Shown here: piece after piece, positions 8,438 through 16,892 of the stretch
Layout of the letters: each line of letters opens with the position of its first letter
Position numbering within the stretch: the stretch's first letter is position 1
From: Paenibacillus cremeus
GTDB taxonomy: Bacteria; Bacillota; Bacilli; Paenibacillales; NBRC-103111
Assembly: GCF_007786445.1 (NCBI RefSeq)
Contig: NZ_VNJI01000026.1
Span: forward strand, 1 to 64,000
Length of the DNA: 64,000 bases
Reading direction: 5' to 3'
Program-made: the position numbers and the translations under genes
Notes under the pieces: generated by a model
The model's database searches: none
Told to the model about the DNA's origin: nothing
Seen by the model: the letters and a program-made list of their open reading frames with translations, nothing else

Positions 8438-9250
8438 ATGAATAACCATAGCGCACAAAAGAACACGCAGGCACGGGTGAAGGTCGTCTTGCTTGATTTT
8501 GACGGAACGTTGTCGACGCTGCGGGCGGGCTGGGAAGAAGTGATGGCGCCGCTCATGCTTGAGGTGATCTCGGGGCCGCACCCGCTTACGGCTTCTGAAG
8601 AAGAGGCATTAACGAAGGAGATCGCGGAATATATTGATCAATCGACTGGCATTCAAACCGTGTATCAAATGATGTGGCTGGCTGACAAGGTGCGCAAAAA
8701 AAGCTGGAACCCCGTCGTGCTCAGTGAATGGGGCTATAAAGAGGAATACAACCGCAGATTGCTGATGACGGTCAATGAACGGCTGGAAAAGCTGGAGCGG
8801 GGAGAGCTGCAAGCGGAGGATTACTTAATGAAGGGCTCGATCCCGTTTCTTGAGGCGCTTCAGACAGCTGGCATTGCGATGTATGTGGCGAGTGGAACCG
8901 ATCACCCGGATGTGGTGCGGGAAGCAAAGGCGCTTGGCGTATACCGCTATTTCAAGGAGATCGCCGGTGCGCCTGTCGGGAAGGCTGATTGCTCGAAGGA
9001 AAAGGTCATCCGCGATTTGCTGGAAAACCCTGAGCTGAACTGCAGTGAACTCGCGGTCATTGGCGACGGGAAGGTGGAAATTCGTTTGGCCAAAGAATAT
9101 GGAAGCCTCGCCCTAGGCATTGCCAGCGACGAGAACGCTAGAGAGGGCATCAATCCCGTTAAGGAGAACCGGCTCATGAATGCGGGAGCAGACTGGATTG
9201 CGGGTGATTACCAGCAGCTGAATGCTTGGCTGGAAAGGCTGGGACTGTAG
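8438..9250 (+). CDS. HAD-superfamily phosphatase
   Basis: This 270-residue protein carries HAD motif I as LLDFDGTL, with D20 the nucleophile and D22 the acid/base. Motif II is in YVASGT and motif IV in VIGDGKVE. A helical cap of about 110 residues lies between motifs I and II, the layout of class I (C1 cap) phosphatases. It probably dephosphorylates the sugar phosphate handled by its neighbours, formally the role of GmhB in heptose synthesis, although it is not of the GmhB sequence type. ATG 8438 follows GGGAGGA. The next gene starts two bases after the stop, so the two are translationally close. Confidence 0.82.
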   Translation: MNNHSAQKNTQARVKVVLLDFDGTLSTLRAGWEEVMAPLMLEVISGPHPLTASEEEALTKEIAEYIDQSTGIQTVYQMMWLADKVRKKSWNPVVLSEWGYKEEYNRRLLMTVNERLEKLERGELQAEDYLMKGSIPFLEALQTAGIAMYVASGTDHPDVVREAKALGVYRYFKEIAGAPVGKADCSKEKVIRDLLENPELNCSELAVIGDGKVEIRLAKEYGSLALGIASDENAREGINPVKENRLMNAGADWIAGDYQQLNAWLERLGL

Positions 9251-9252
9251 CG

Positions 9253-10239
9253 ATGGCGCCCTCCCTGTACCGCAAGCATCGGTTATTCGGCTGTCGGATC
9301 ACGGATGATCTGACGTATAAAGGGTACCGATCCATCCTGCTGGAGAACGAGACGCTTTTAATCCATCTGCTGCTGGATAAAGGCAGTGAGCCAATTCGCT
9401 GGCTTCATAAGCCAACGGATACCGATTTCATTTGGCAGACGAGGATGGGACTTCTGCCTGTACACCATCTTTACCCGGATTACCAAATGAGTTACATCGG
9501 CGGGTGGCAGGAAATGTTTCCGGAGGTCAGCTTTACGCACGAGTACCGAGGAGCTACATTGCATCGAGGGGAATCCGCGATTACGCCTTGGGATTACGAA
9601 ATCGTATTCGATACACCGGAGCAAATTCAAGTTAGGCTAACGAATCGGCTGCGCTCGCTGCCCTTTCGCATCGAGAAAACGATTACTATGAGGCAAGGGG
9701 ATAGTAGAGTAAAGATCGATGAAGCCATACATAACGAATCGCCGGTTACGCTGGAAGCGAATTGGGGGCATCATTTGGCCTATGGGGCGCCGTTCTTAAG
9801 TGAAACGTCCCGCATCGAGCTGGAGCCGGGAGCGCTGGTACATCATCCAGGCATGGAGCAAACGCTCGCTTGGCCGAACGCTAGACAGGGAGACGACCTT
9901 GTCGACTTGTCCCGCATGGCTGCACCGGGAACGAAGCGGGATTTGCTTTACGTGACAATGGCTGAAGGAATGTATCGCCTACGGCGGCCCGAAGATGGAT
10001 TGGCGTTACAGGTGCGATGGGATACCTCGGTATGGCCGTATTTATGGTATTGGCAAAATTACGCTGCGGATTCGGACGCCCCATTTTTCGCGTGTGATTA
10101 TAATATTGGGCTCGAAATGTTCAATGTGCCGCCCAAGCTGACTGTAGCGGAAGCGGTGAAGCAGGGGGTAGCGATTGTCGTGCCTCCAGGCGGCAGCCGG
10201 CATGCTTGGCTCGAAATCGAAGTGACGAAGGAGGGATAA
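9253..10239 (+). CDS. Aldose-1-epimerase-like (galactose-mutarotase fold) protein
   Basis: This 328-residue protein appears to adopt the beta-sandwich mutarotase fold. Features include HYPDYQMSYIGGWQEMFPE-like and WGHHLAYGAPFL segments and the late PFFACDYNIGLEMFN stretch. Enzymes of the fold interconvert sugar anomers or bind sugars. It lies within the SIS-HAD-DHS-kinase operon, with two bases before it and three after. That position suggests it supplies the correct anomer to the kinase. No specific substrate can be read from sequence. Confidence 0.75.
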   Translation: MAPSLYRKHRLFGCRITDDLTYKGYRSILLENETLLIHLLLDKGSEPIRWLHKPTDTDFIWQTRMGLLPVHHLYPDYQMSYIGGWQEMFPEVSFTHEYRGATLHRGESAITPWDYEIVFDTPEQIQVRLTNRLRSLPFRIEKTITMRQGDSRVKIDEAIHNESPVTLEANWGHHLAYGAPFLSETSRIELEPGALVHHPGMEQTLAWPNARQGDDLVDLSRMAAPGTKRDLLYVTMAEGMYRLRRPEDGLALQVRWDTSVWPYLWYWQNYAADSDAPFFACDYNIGLEMFNVPPKLTVAEAVKQGVAIVVPPGGSRHAWLEIEVTKEG

Positions 10240-10242
10240 GGC

Positions 10243-12279
10243 ATGGCCTATCCGAGAACGAAGCGGCTTTCATTCGAAGCGATCCGTACTAATCCGGTGC
10301 ACATCCGCACGAATCTGGTCACGATCAAAAATATGGCAAAGCCCTACGAGGATACGGTTCCGGACTGGAAGTCCGCTGTGCACGAGCAGGGGGCGTTCGA
10401 CCAGCTTGTAGAAAAAATCATCGAGACACGCCTTCAGGGAAAGCCGGTCATTTGGTCGATGGGCGCGCACGTCATCAAGAACGGACTATCCCGCTACATT
10501 ATTGAAATGGTAAAGCACGGCATTCTTACGCACGTTTCCGGCAATGGGGCAACGAGCATACACGATTTTGAACTCGCGTTCATGGGGGAAACGTCTGAGG
10601 ATGTCGCGCGCTCGATCGAGGACGGCTCCTTCGGCATGTGGGAGGAAACCGGGCGCTACATGAACGAAGCGGTGCAGCAGGGGGCGGCGCTTGGATTGGG
10701 CTACGGGGCCAGTTTGTCTAAGTACTTGTCCGATCATCCGGAACGGTTCCCGCATTCTGACGACTGCGTTTTCGTGCAATGCCAAAAGTACGGTGTGCCC
10801 TATACGTGTCACATTTCGATCGGAACGGATATTATCCATCAGCATCCGATCGTCGATTTTGAAGCGCTGGGCGCGGCGAGCGGACGGGATTTTGAATGGA
10901 TGTGCCGGTCTGTAGCAGCTATGGCTCATGGCGGGGTGTTTCTGAACTTCGGCTCGGCGATCTCGGGACCGGAAATGTTCTTAAAAGCGCTCAGCCTGGC
11001 CCGCAACGCCGGTCTACCGATGAGCGGCATTACAGCGGCTAATTTCGATATTGTCCCTGTAAACGCACAGATGCGGCCGACAGAGGATGAGCCGGAGTTC
11101 TACTATCGGCCACGACGCAATTTCATCGATCGGCTGCGGCAAATCGACGGTCAAGGGCATTTGTTCCATGGGCTGCATCAGGTGACGATCCCTCATTTGT
11201 TCGAGGCGGTTCTGGGGCGGATGAAGGAGCGGGGGATCTCTTTTCTGGGCGGTGCAGTGGCTGTGGCTTCGTCTGCGGAGATGCGTTTGGGCGTAGAGAG
11301 AGTGCTTTATCCCATTCGGGATCGCGCAGCATTGCTGCGTGCCGTTGACATTCCGCATCCGGCGGAGCCCTATTGGGTGAAGCGATCGCTGCCTCGTCCT
11401 TGGGATGCGCCGCAGTTTGACGAGTTCACAGAACGGTGGCTGGAGGCTAGGCTAAAAAGCAATCAAGTGCTGGCTTCGCTTGGCGGCAAAGTGGTGGGGA
11501 GCGGAATGACGCGCTATTTGGGCGATTTGATTGAACGCGGCATGATTACACATTTGGCGGTCGTTGGCGCCTGCGCATTCCAGGATTTCGAGCTGGCTGC
11601 CTTCGGTCAGACGGAGGAAGACGAGCGAGAGGCGCTGGGCCGCGGCGTGCTTGGCATGTGGAAGGAGCCGGGAGAGTGGCTGAATGAAGCGCTGCAGGAA
11701 GGGTATCGTCAGGGGCTTGGCTACGGGGAAAGCCTGATCGCTTATGTAGAGAAGCATGAGGATCGGTTCCCGTACCTCGACGCTACGCTGCTTGGCAGCT
11801 GCATGAAGGCCGGCATTCCGTACACGGTGCACATTACGATTGGGACCGATGCGATTCAGCAGCACCCCGATACCGATTTTGCGGTACATGGGGGAGCCAG
11901 CGGGAGAGATTTTGCAGCGTACTGCCATACGGTTTCGCAGCTGGAGCATGGCGTCTTTGTCAATTTTGGTTCTACGGTTACAGGGCCCGAGGTGTTTCTA
12001 AAAGCACTGTCCATCGCGCGAAATCTCCAGTATCCGGTGCATCACATCACCACGGCGAATTTTGACATCATCCGGCTAGGCGATTACCGCAAAAAAGTAG
12101 GCTATGAGGATTGGGACTACTACTATCGGCCGCGCAAAAATATTATTCACCGCCCGACCAGCCTGGGGGGCAAAGGGTTTCATTTTGAAGGGCTGCATCA
12201 AGAGACGATTCCAGTTCTGTGGCAGACGCTTACGTTGAACTCCGACTCGAAAGGAGAACGAGACGATGAATGGAGATAA
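10243..12279 (+). CDS. Tandem-duplicated deoxyhypusine-synthase-like protein
   Basis: The 678-residue protein is two copies of one domain. Copy 1 has WSMGAHVIKNGLSRYIIEM near residue 71, SGPEMFLKALSLARN and HGLHQVTIPHL. Copy 2 repeats these as ASLGGKVVGSGMTRYLGDL near residue 410, TGPEVFLKALSIARN and EGLHQETIPVL, an offset of about 340 residues. The pattern resembles bacterial deoxyhypusine-synthase-related proteins (NAD-binding Rossmann-like fold). True DHS modifies eIF5A, which bacteria lack, so another NAD-dependent reaction is more likely. The two copies differ (GAH versus GGK), suggesting that one may be non-catalytic. It overlaps the kinase gene by 14 bases. The family assignment is from pattern recognition and should be treated as moderate. 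Confidence 0.65.
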   Translation: MAYPRTKRLSFEAIRTNPVHIRTNLVTIKNMAKPYEDTVPDWKSAVHEQGAFDQLVEKIIETRLQGKPVIWSMGAHVIKNGLSRYIIEMVKHGILTHVSGNGATSIHDFELAFMGETSEDVARSIEDGSFGMWEETGRYMNEAVQQGAALGLGYGASLSKYLSDHPERFPHSDDCVFVQCQKYGVPYTCHISIGTDIIHQHPIVDFEALGAASGRDFEWMCRSVAAMAHGGVFLNFGSAISGPEMFLKALSLARNAGLPMSGITAANFDIVPVNAQMRPTEDEPEFYYRPRRNFIDRLRQIDGQGHLFHGLHQVTIPHLFEAVLGRMKERGISFLGGAVAVASSAEMRLGVERVLYPIRDRAALLRAVDIPHPAEPYWVKRSLPRPWDAPQFDEFTERWLEARLKSNQVLASLGGKVVGSGMTRYLGDLIERGMITHLAVVGACAFQDFELAAFGQTEEDEREALGRGVLGMWKEPGEWLNEALQEGYRQGLGYGESLIAYVEKHEDRFPYLDATLLGSCMKAGIPYTVHITIGTDAIQQHPDTDFAVHGGASGRDFAAYCHTVSQLEHGVFVNFGSTVTGPEVFLKALSIARNLQYPVHHITTANFDIIRLGDYRKKVGYEDWDYYYRPRKNIIHRPTSLGGKGFHFEGLHQETIPVLWQTLTLNSDSKGERDDEWR

Positions 12280-13366
12280 CCGCCCCCCGCTTCATCTAGT
12301 GGATCGACATGAAGGCTTGACCCATGAACGGTTAATGGAGCTGCTGAGCGCTATTTCGAAGCTCAAAATCGGGGTCATCGGCGACGGCTGCATCGATATT
12401 TATTGGCACGCGGATATGACCATCAGCGAGCTGTCGAGAGAAACGCCGCATTACCCGCTGCCGGTGGTCAAGGAAGTGTACTCCCCCGGCGCAGCAGGCA
12501 ATGTGGCGGCGAATTTGAAGGCGCTTGGTGTACGCGAGGTCTTGTTCTGCACGGTGACGGGAGACGACTGGAGGCGAGGGCTGCTGAATCAGTGCCTGCG
12601 GGAGCGGGGCATCGACGATTCGTACTCCACCGTGGAAGCGGGGCGCATCACGCCAGCCTATTGCAAGCCGATGCGGCATGGGCATCAAGGGGCGTGGCAG
12701 GAGGACGCACGGCTTGATTTTGCCAACCGCAGCCCGTTGACGGCGGCCGAAACGGCTCGCCTGCTGGAGAAGCTGGACGCGATGGCCGAGCAGGTGGACG
12801 CGATCGCGGTGACGGATCAGTTTCAGCTCGGCGTCATCACGCCGGAGATTCGCGAGCGTCTAGCCTATTGGGCCGGACGCGGCAAACGGATCGCCGTCGA
12901 TAGTCGGGATCGGATCGCCCTGTACCACGGTGTCATCGTCAAGCCCAACGAGCTGGAAGCGATGCGAGCCTTCCCGGGTGCGGCGTCGGAAACAGGTGAT
13001 GCCGATGGCGGGGAGTGGGCGGCATGGATTCAAGCCGGCAGCCGCTTGCAAGCCCGGAACGGGGCTCAGAGCTGCATGACGCTGGGGGCCAACGGCTCGC
13101 TCTGGTACGAGGCAGGGCAGACGAAGCCTGTATGGATCCCCTCGCTGCCGGTTCAGCCGCCGCTGGATATCGTCGGAGCAGGGGATTGCTTCCTCTCGTC
13201 CTTGCTGGCTGCGATAGCGAGCGGCGCCTCCGGAGCGGATGCCATGGCGTTGGCGCATATCTCGGCGTCTATTGTCATCGGCAAGCTGGGCACGACCGGA
13301 ACCGCAACGCCAGACGAAATCAAAGAGCGTTACACCAGCGTTTATAAAACTGCCGCTTACGGATAA
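12266..13366 (+). CDS. PfkB-family sugar kinase, HldE/RfaE kinase-domain-like
   Basis: The 366-residue kinase begins with GVIGDGCIDIYWHADM, then GAAGNVAANLKALG (substrate site), and ends with the anion-hole motif DIVGAGDCFLSSLL. These match the N-terminal kinase domain of HldE (RfaE), which phosphorylates D-glycero-D-manno-heptose 7-phosphate. The HldE nucleotidyltransferase domain is absent. The start ATG 12266 lies inside the preceding gene with AAAGGAGAACG upstream, indicating translational coupling. A terminator overlaps the stop codon, so this is the operon's last gene. Substrate identity is an inference from the GmhA-like neighbour. Confidence 0.85.
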   Translation: MNGDNRPPLHLVDRHEGLTHERLMELLSAISKLKIGVIGDGCIDIYWHADMTISELSRETPHYPLPVVKEVYSPGAAGNVAANLKALGVREVLFCTVTGDDWRRGLLNQCLRERGIDDSYSTVEAGRITPAYCKPMRHGHQGAWQEDARLDFANRSPLTAAETARLLEKLDAMAEQVDAIAVTDQFQLGVITPEIRERLAYWAGRGKRIAVDSRDRIALYHGVIVKPNELEAMRAFPGAASETGDADGGEWAAWIQAGSRLQARNGAQSCMTLGANGSLWYEAGQTKPVWIPSLPVQPPLDIVGAGDCFLSSLLAAIASGASGADAMALAHISASIVIGKLGTTGTATPDEIKERYTSVYKTAAYG

Positions 13367-13386
13367 CCGTAGAGCGGCTTTTTCCT
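13352..13386 (+). terminator. Terminator overlapping the kinase stop codon
   Basis: GCCGCTTACGG pairs with CCGTAGAGCGGC around a four-base loop and is followed by five T. The stop TAA at 13364 sits in the loop and base of the hairpin. Confidence 0.85.
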
Positions 13387-13392
13387 TTTCGC

Positions 13393-13944
13393 TCAAGGAG
13401 AAGAGATGGAAGCCGAAATGGCATAGCCGACAGCCAATACGGCGCAGCCTTGTACATGCACTACGGCATTCGCACGCAGCTGTTTGGCGCGCCCATCCTC
13501 GGTGGGGACTAACCGCACATCGGCATTGAATACGCCGAGCGTGCTTAAGTCCCGATCGAATTGATCCGACGCATTGGGCGTCAGCAGAATCGTGGAATTG
13601 AGGAGTTGGCTATTGCTTGGAAACAGCCGTACCTCCCCGGCTTGGCTCAAAAAGAACTCGATCGGCACCAGCACGCCTGCATCATCTTTTGAAACGGCAT
13701 TTCTGGTTTGTACGACTCCACTGGCTGTCACAAGCAGTGTGTTATCCGGCAGCTTGCTGACGATGATGCGCGGGCGCTGAATATTATTCGGACTGATTCG
13801 GATGGTGGGGAATCGTTTTGCGGTTCGGCGCACGGGAGTAATTGTTCGTGAGCGGGTTTGATGGATTTGTCGCACTTGACGCTTTTGACGCTTGAGTGAG
13901 GCTGGCAAAAAGAAAGGAGACGAAGGCTTAGTGTTGACACGCAT
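13393..13944 (-). CDS. Hypothetical protein, 183 residues, basic N-terminus
   Basis: I do not recognise this protein. Residues 1-45 are rich in Arg, Lys and Thr. The remaining 135 residues look beta-rich, with hydrophobic alternation (RIIVSKLPDNTLLVTASG, GVLVPIEFFL) and no signal peptide. A purine-rich GAAAGGATG precedes the start on the minus strand, with another GGAG further upstream. The gene converges on the kinase terminator and is divergent from the MATE exporter. A structural or spore-associated role is possible but unsupported. Confidence 0.55.
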   Translation of the reverse strand: MRVNTKPSSPFFLPASLKRQKRQVRQIHQTRSRTITPVRRTAKRFPTIRISPNNIQRPRIIVSKLPDNTLLVTASGVVQTRNAVSKDDAGVLVPIEFFLSQAGEVRLFPSNSQLLNSTILLTPNASDQFDRDLSTLGVFNADVRLVPTEDGRAKQLRANAVVHVQGCAVLAVGYAISASISSP

Positions 13945-14177
13945 GCTAATTCATCCTTTCAAAGGAGTTTGCATTAGCATATGCTTCAGCCAGTCCGCTA
14001 GAGAGGGACAACGGTATAGCCGGACGAAAATTGGAACTGTGATCGTGACCATCGGCCAATAGATAGGTTCGCAACATTTGAAAATCCGACTCGTGGGACG
14101 TAAAATAGAACAGTATGGCAAGAAGTGGATGACGGGCCATGAATTTATATTACGGACGGACATTAGGAGGAGCAACC

Positions 14178-15581
14178 ATGACGCCGCAAGCCAAGGCACG
14201 ACCCGTACTAACCGAAGGTCCAATAGGGAAGACGCTCTTTCTGTTCTCCCTTCCGATCCTGCTGGGCAATGTGCTGCAGTCGCTCAACGGATCGATCAAT
14301 TCCATCTGGGTCGGTAAATTTCTCGGTGAAACCGCACTGGCGGCTACGTCGAATGCGAACATTATTTTATTTTTCCTGTTAAGCTTAATATTTGGGATTT
14401 CGATGGCAGCCGTCATTCTCGTCGGTCAAAATCTCGGCGCCAAAAAGGTGGATGAAGCGAAGCGTGTCGTGGGAACCAGCACTACTTTTTTCGCCCTAGC
14501 TTCCATTATTGTTGGACTGCTCGGGATCGTATTCTCACCGCATATTCTCGACTTGCTCAATACACCGGCTGACGCTAGGGAGCTGGCTATTGCGTACACG
14601 CGGATTATTTTTGCCGGCATTCCGTTCATGTTCGGCTACAATCTGGTGATGGCCGTCCTGCGCGGCTCGGGGGATGCGAAGACGCCGTTTTACTTCCTGC
14701 TGCTGTCGGCGGTCTTCGACGTGGCGCTAAACCCGCTGCTCATTGCCGGCATCGGCCCGTTCCCGAAGATGGGGATAAGCGGCTCGGCTACGGCGACCTT
14801 CATTGCTCAGCTGCTGAGCTTTGTGCTTCTGCTGATCTATCTGTATGCCAAAAAATATTTTCTGCGGATTACCAAAAACGATCTTCATCTGCTGAAGCTC
14901 GATTGGCCGTTGATTGGGCTGCTGATCCGCAAAGGCCTGCCGATGGGGCTGAACATGGTCGTGGTGTCGCTCAGCAACCTGGTGCTGATTCATATCGTCA
15001 ATGCGTTCGGCTCGGAGGCTTCAGCCGCTTTCGGCGTGGCGAACCAGATCTCCAGCTACGTGCAAATGCCGGCGATGGCGATCGGCGGAGCGGTCACTTC
15101 CATGGCTGCTCAAAATATCGGAGCAGGCAAATGGGATCGCGTAAGTCGGGTAACCTGGATCGGAGTCGGGTTTAATGTGGCGTTGACCGGCAGTTTGGTC
15201 GCCATCATTCATTTGTTTAACCGCCAAGCGCTGGGCTTGTTCTTGCCGCTGGAAGGCAAGGCGATTGATCTGGGTGTCCATATCAACAACCTTACGCTGT
15301 GGTCGTTCATTATTTTCGGGATATTCAACGTTGTGGCCGGAGTAGTTCGTTCCGCGGGGGCGGTCATCGTGCCGCTCGTCGTTTCATCGATTGCCTTGCT
15401 GCTGGTCCGCATACCGTTTGCGTCGTATTTCAGCAGCCACTACGGCTTTGATATGATCTGGTGGAGCTTCCCGATCAGCTTCGCGATCGCAGCCGGGCTC
15501 AACGTGCTGTATTACCGGTTCGGCAATTGGCGCAAGGCCCATCTGATGGATGCTGCCAAGCGGGCGAAGCCGGCGCAATAG
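14178..15581 (+). CDS. MATE-family multidrug/metabolite efflux transporter
   Basis: This is a 467-residue integral membrane protein with about twelve hydrophobic segments. It begins at GKTLFLFSLPILLGNVLQSL and includes the MATE signature region NSIWVGKFLGETALAATS. Such transporters export cationic drugs or metabolites using Na+ or H+ gradients. The N-terminal and C-terminal halves show the family's internal repeat (second half starting near LIRKGLPMGLNMVVVS). ATG 14178 has AGGAGG seven bases upstream; the longer in-frame extension has no such site. The 230 bases upstream contain no gene or riboswitch I can recognise. Confidence 0.92.
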   Translation: MTPQAKARPVLTEGPIGKTLFLFSLPILLGNVLQSLNGSINSIWVGKFLGETALAATSNANIILFFLLSLIFGISMAAVILVGQNLGAKKVDEAKRVVGTSTTFFALASIIVGLLGIVFSPHILDLLNTPADARELAIAYTRIIFAGIPFMFGYNLVMAVLRGSGDAKTPFYFLLLSAVFDVALNPLLIAGIGPFPKMGISGSATATFIAQLLSFVLLLIYLYAKKYFLRITKNDLHLLKLDWPLIGLLIRKGLPMGLNMVVVSLSNLVLIHIVNAFGSEASAAFGVANQISSYVQMPAMAIGGAVTSMAAQNIGAGKWDRVSRVTWIGVGFNVALTGSLVAIIHLFNRQALGLFLPLEGKAIDLGVHINNLTLWSFIIFGIFNVVAGVVRSAGAVIVPLVVSSIALLLVRIPFASYFSSHYGFDMIWWSFPISFAIAAGLNVLYYRFGNWRKAHLMDAAKRAKPAQ

Positions 15582-15597
15582 AGCATATAAAAAGCAG

Positions 15598-15635
15598 AAA
15601 CCACTCCAGCCTTGAAGGGCGGAGTGGTTTTTTGT
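15598..15635 (+). terminator. Terminator between MATE and aldo/keto reductase genes
   Basis: AACCACTCC (15600-15608) and GGAGTGGTT (15622-15630) form a 9-bp stem, extended by GCC/GGC inside, followed by a run of T on the plus strand. On the minus strand a TTTTTA stretch follows less closely, so it may serve both converging genes. Confidence 0.85.
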
Positions 15636-15646
15636 CGTACGAAAAA

Positions 15647-16627
15647 TTACCAAGCATAAGCCTGCGGAGCGCTGCCTCCTGGGCCTGGAAAAATCTCATC
15701 CAGCTGCTTCAAGACGTCCGCGTTCAGCTCGATATCGACCACCCGCAGGGTGCTCTCGAACTGCTCGAGGGTACGCGGCCCGATAATCGGCGCCGTCATG
15801 GCTGGATTCACCAGCGTCCAGGCTAAGGCTACGTTCGCCTCGCTTTCGCCCAGCTCTTTGCACAGGCGGCTGAACGCCTCCAATTGGCTGCGGCGCTTCT
15901 CGGCGCGCTCCTGATTGCGGGAGCTGCGGGAGCCTGCGGCCGGATTCAGCGCATTGCCTCCGAGCAGTCCGCCGTCAAGCGGGCTCCAGGCAATGACGCC
16001 GATGCCGTATTCTTCAGCGGCTGGCAGCACTTCCAACTCCGGCAGTCGGCACAGCAGGCTGTATTTATGCTGCTCGGAGACGAGGCCGAGGAAATGGCGG
16101 TTTTTTGCTTCGTACTGCGCTTTGACCAAATCTCTTCCGGCAAAATTGCTGGCCCCGACGTAGCCGATTTTACCCTGATAAACATGAACTAAGAACGCTT
16201 CCCAAAGCTCATCCCAAGCGACGTTGCGGTCGACGTGATGCATTTGATACAGCTCGATATGATCGGTTTGAAGGCGTTGTAAGGAAGCCTCCAAGTGGCG
16301 GCGGATTTTGTACGCGGATAGTCCGCGCGCTGCGTTAGGGCCGTCGTCCGGATTCTCCATGTCGCCGAATACCTTGGTGGCCAGTACCACTTTCTCCCGG
16401 CGTCCACCGCCTTGGGCGAACCAGCGGCCGATGATTTCCTCGGTCTTGCCGCGGGAACCAATACCCCCGTACACGTTGGCCGTGTCGAAGAAATTCACTC
16501 CAGCATCTACAGCGGCGTCCATAATGCGAAATGCTTCTTTCTCACTCGTATCGACTCCAAAATTCATGGTGCCGAGGCACAGCTTACTCACTTTTAATCC
16601 GGAACGGCCTAAGTACGTGTACTTCAT
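15647..16627 (-). CDS. Aldo/keto reductase
   Basis: This is an NADP(H)-dependent carbonyl reductase of 326 residues with the TIM-barrel AKR layout. It starts MKYTYLGRSGLKVSKL and has the catalytic Asp and Tyr in FFDTANVYGG, Lys in ATKV and His in YQMHHVDR. WSPLDGGLLGG is the typical cofactor-side loop. The family start ATG 16627 is chosen. AGGAGG lies 12 bases before it, so TTG 16633 is a possible alternative start. It is divergent from a luciferase-like oxidoreductase across a 265-bp region with palindromes, suggesting shared redox or electrophile regulation. Confidence 0.9.
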   Translation of the reverse strand: MKYTYLGRSGLKVSKLCLGTMNFGVDTSEKEAFRIMDAAVDAGVNFFDTANVYGGIGSRGKTEEIIGRWFAQGGGRREKVVLATKVFGDMENPDDGPNAARGLSAYKIRRHLEASLQRLQTDHIELYQMHHVDRNVAWDELWEAFLVHVYQGKIGYVGASNFAGRDLVKAQYEAKNRHFLGLVSEQHKYSLLCRLPELEVLPAAEEYGIGVIAWSPLDGGLLGGNALNPAAGSRSSRNQERAEKRRSQLEAFSRLCKELGESEANVALAWTLVNPAMTAPIIGPRTLEQFESTLRVVDIELNADVLKQLDEIFPGPGGSAPQAYAW

Positions 16628-16788
16628 TTTCAATACCAACCTCCTAAAAAATGGTGAGAGCTATTGTATATCATAACGTCCCTTCGTAGACATTTATAGT
16701 ACGCAATAATTAGTTACATGCTTTATTTCGAGGGAACAAGTAACTTGGACGTAAGTAAGGTGTGGATTAAGGTGGAACTTTTTAGGTT

Positions 16789-16819
16789 TTGATTGTTGAA
16801 GAATAAATAGTATATACTA
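16789..16819 (+). promoter_or_regulatory. Promoter with a perfect palindrome over the -10
   Basis: TTGATT (16789-16794) and TATACT (16813-16818) are 18 bp apart. TAGTATATACTA (16808-16819) is a perfect 12-bp palindrome covering the -10. An inverted AGTTAC/GTAACT pair lies further upstream at 16712 and 16740. Such a site fits a dimeric repressor, perhaps of the MarR/HxlR class common at redox genes. Confidence 0.5.
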
Positions 16820-16892
16820 AAAAGTAAGTGTGCTTGTGAATCCCACAAGGTGTAATAGGTGTACAAACAAGAAGGAGCAGGAGGGTTTATTC

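Noticed and set aside
13945-14177. Riboswitch (for example guanidine) before the MATE exporter
   Set aside because: No conserved core motif or terminator/antiterminator arrangement is visible.
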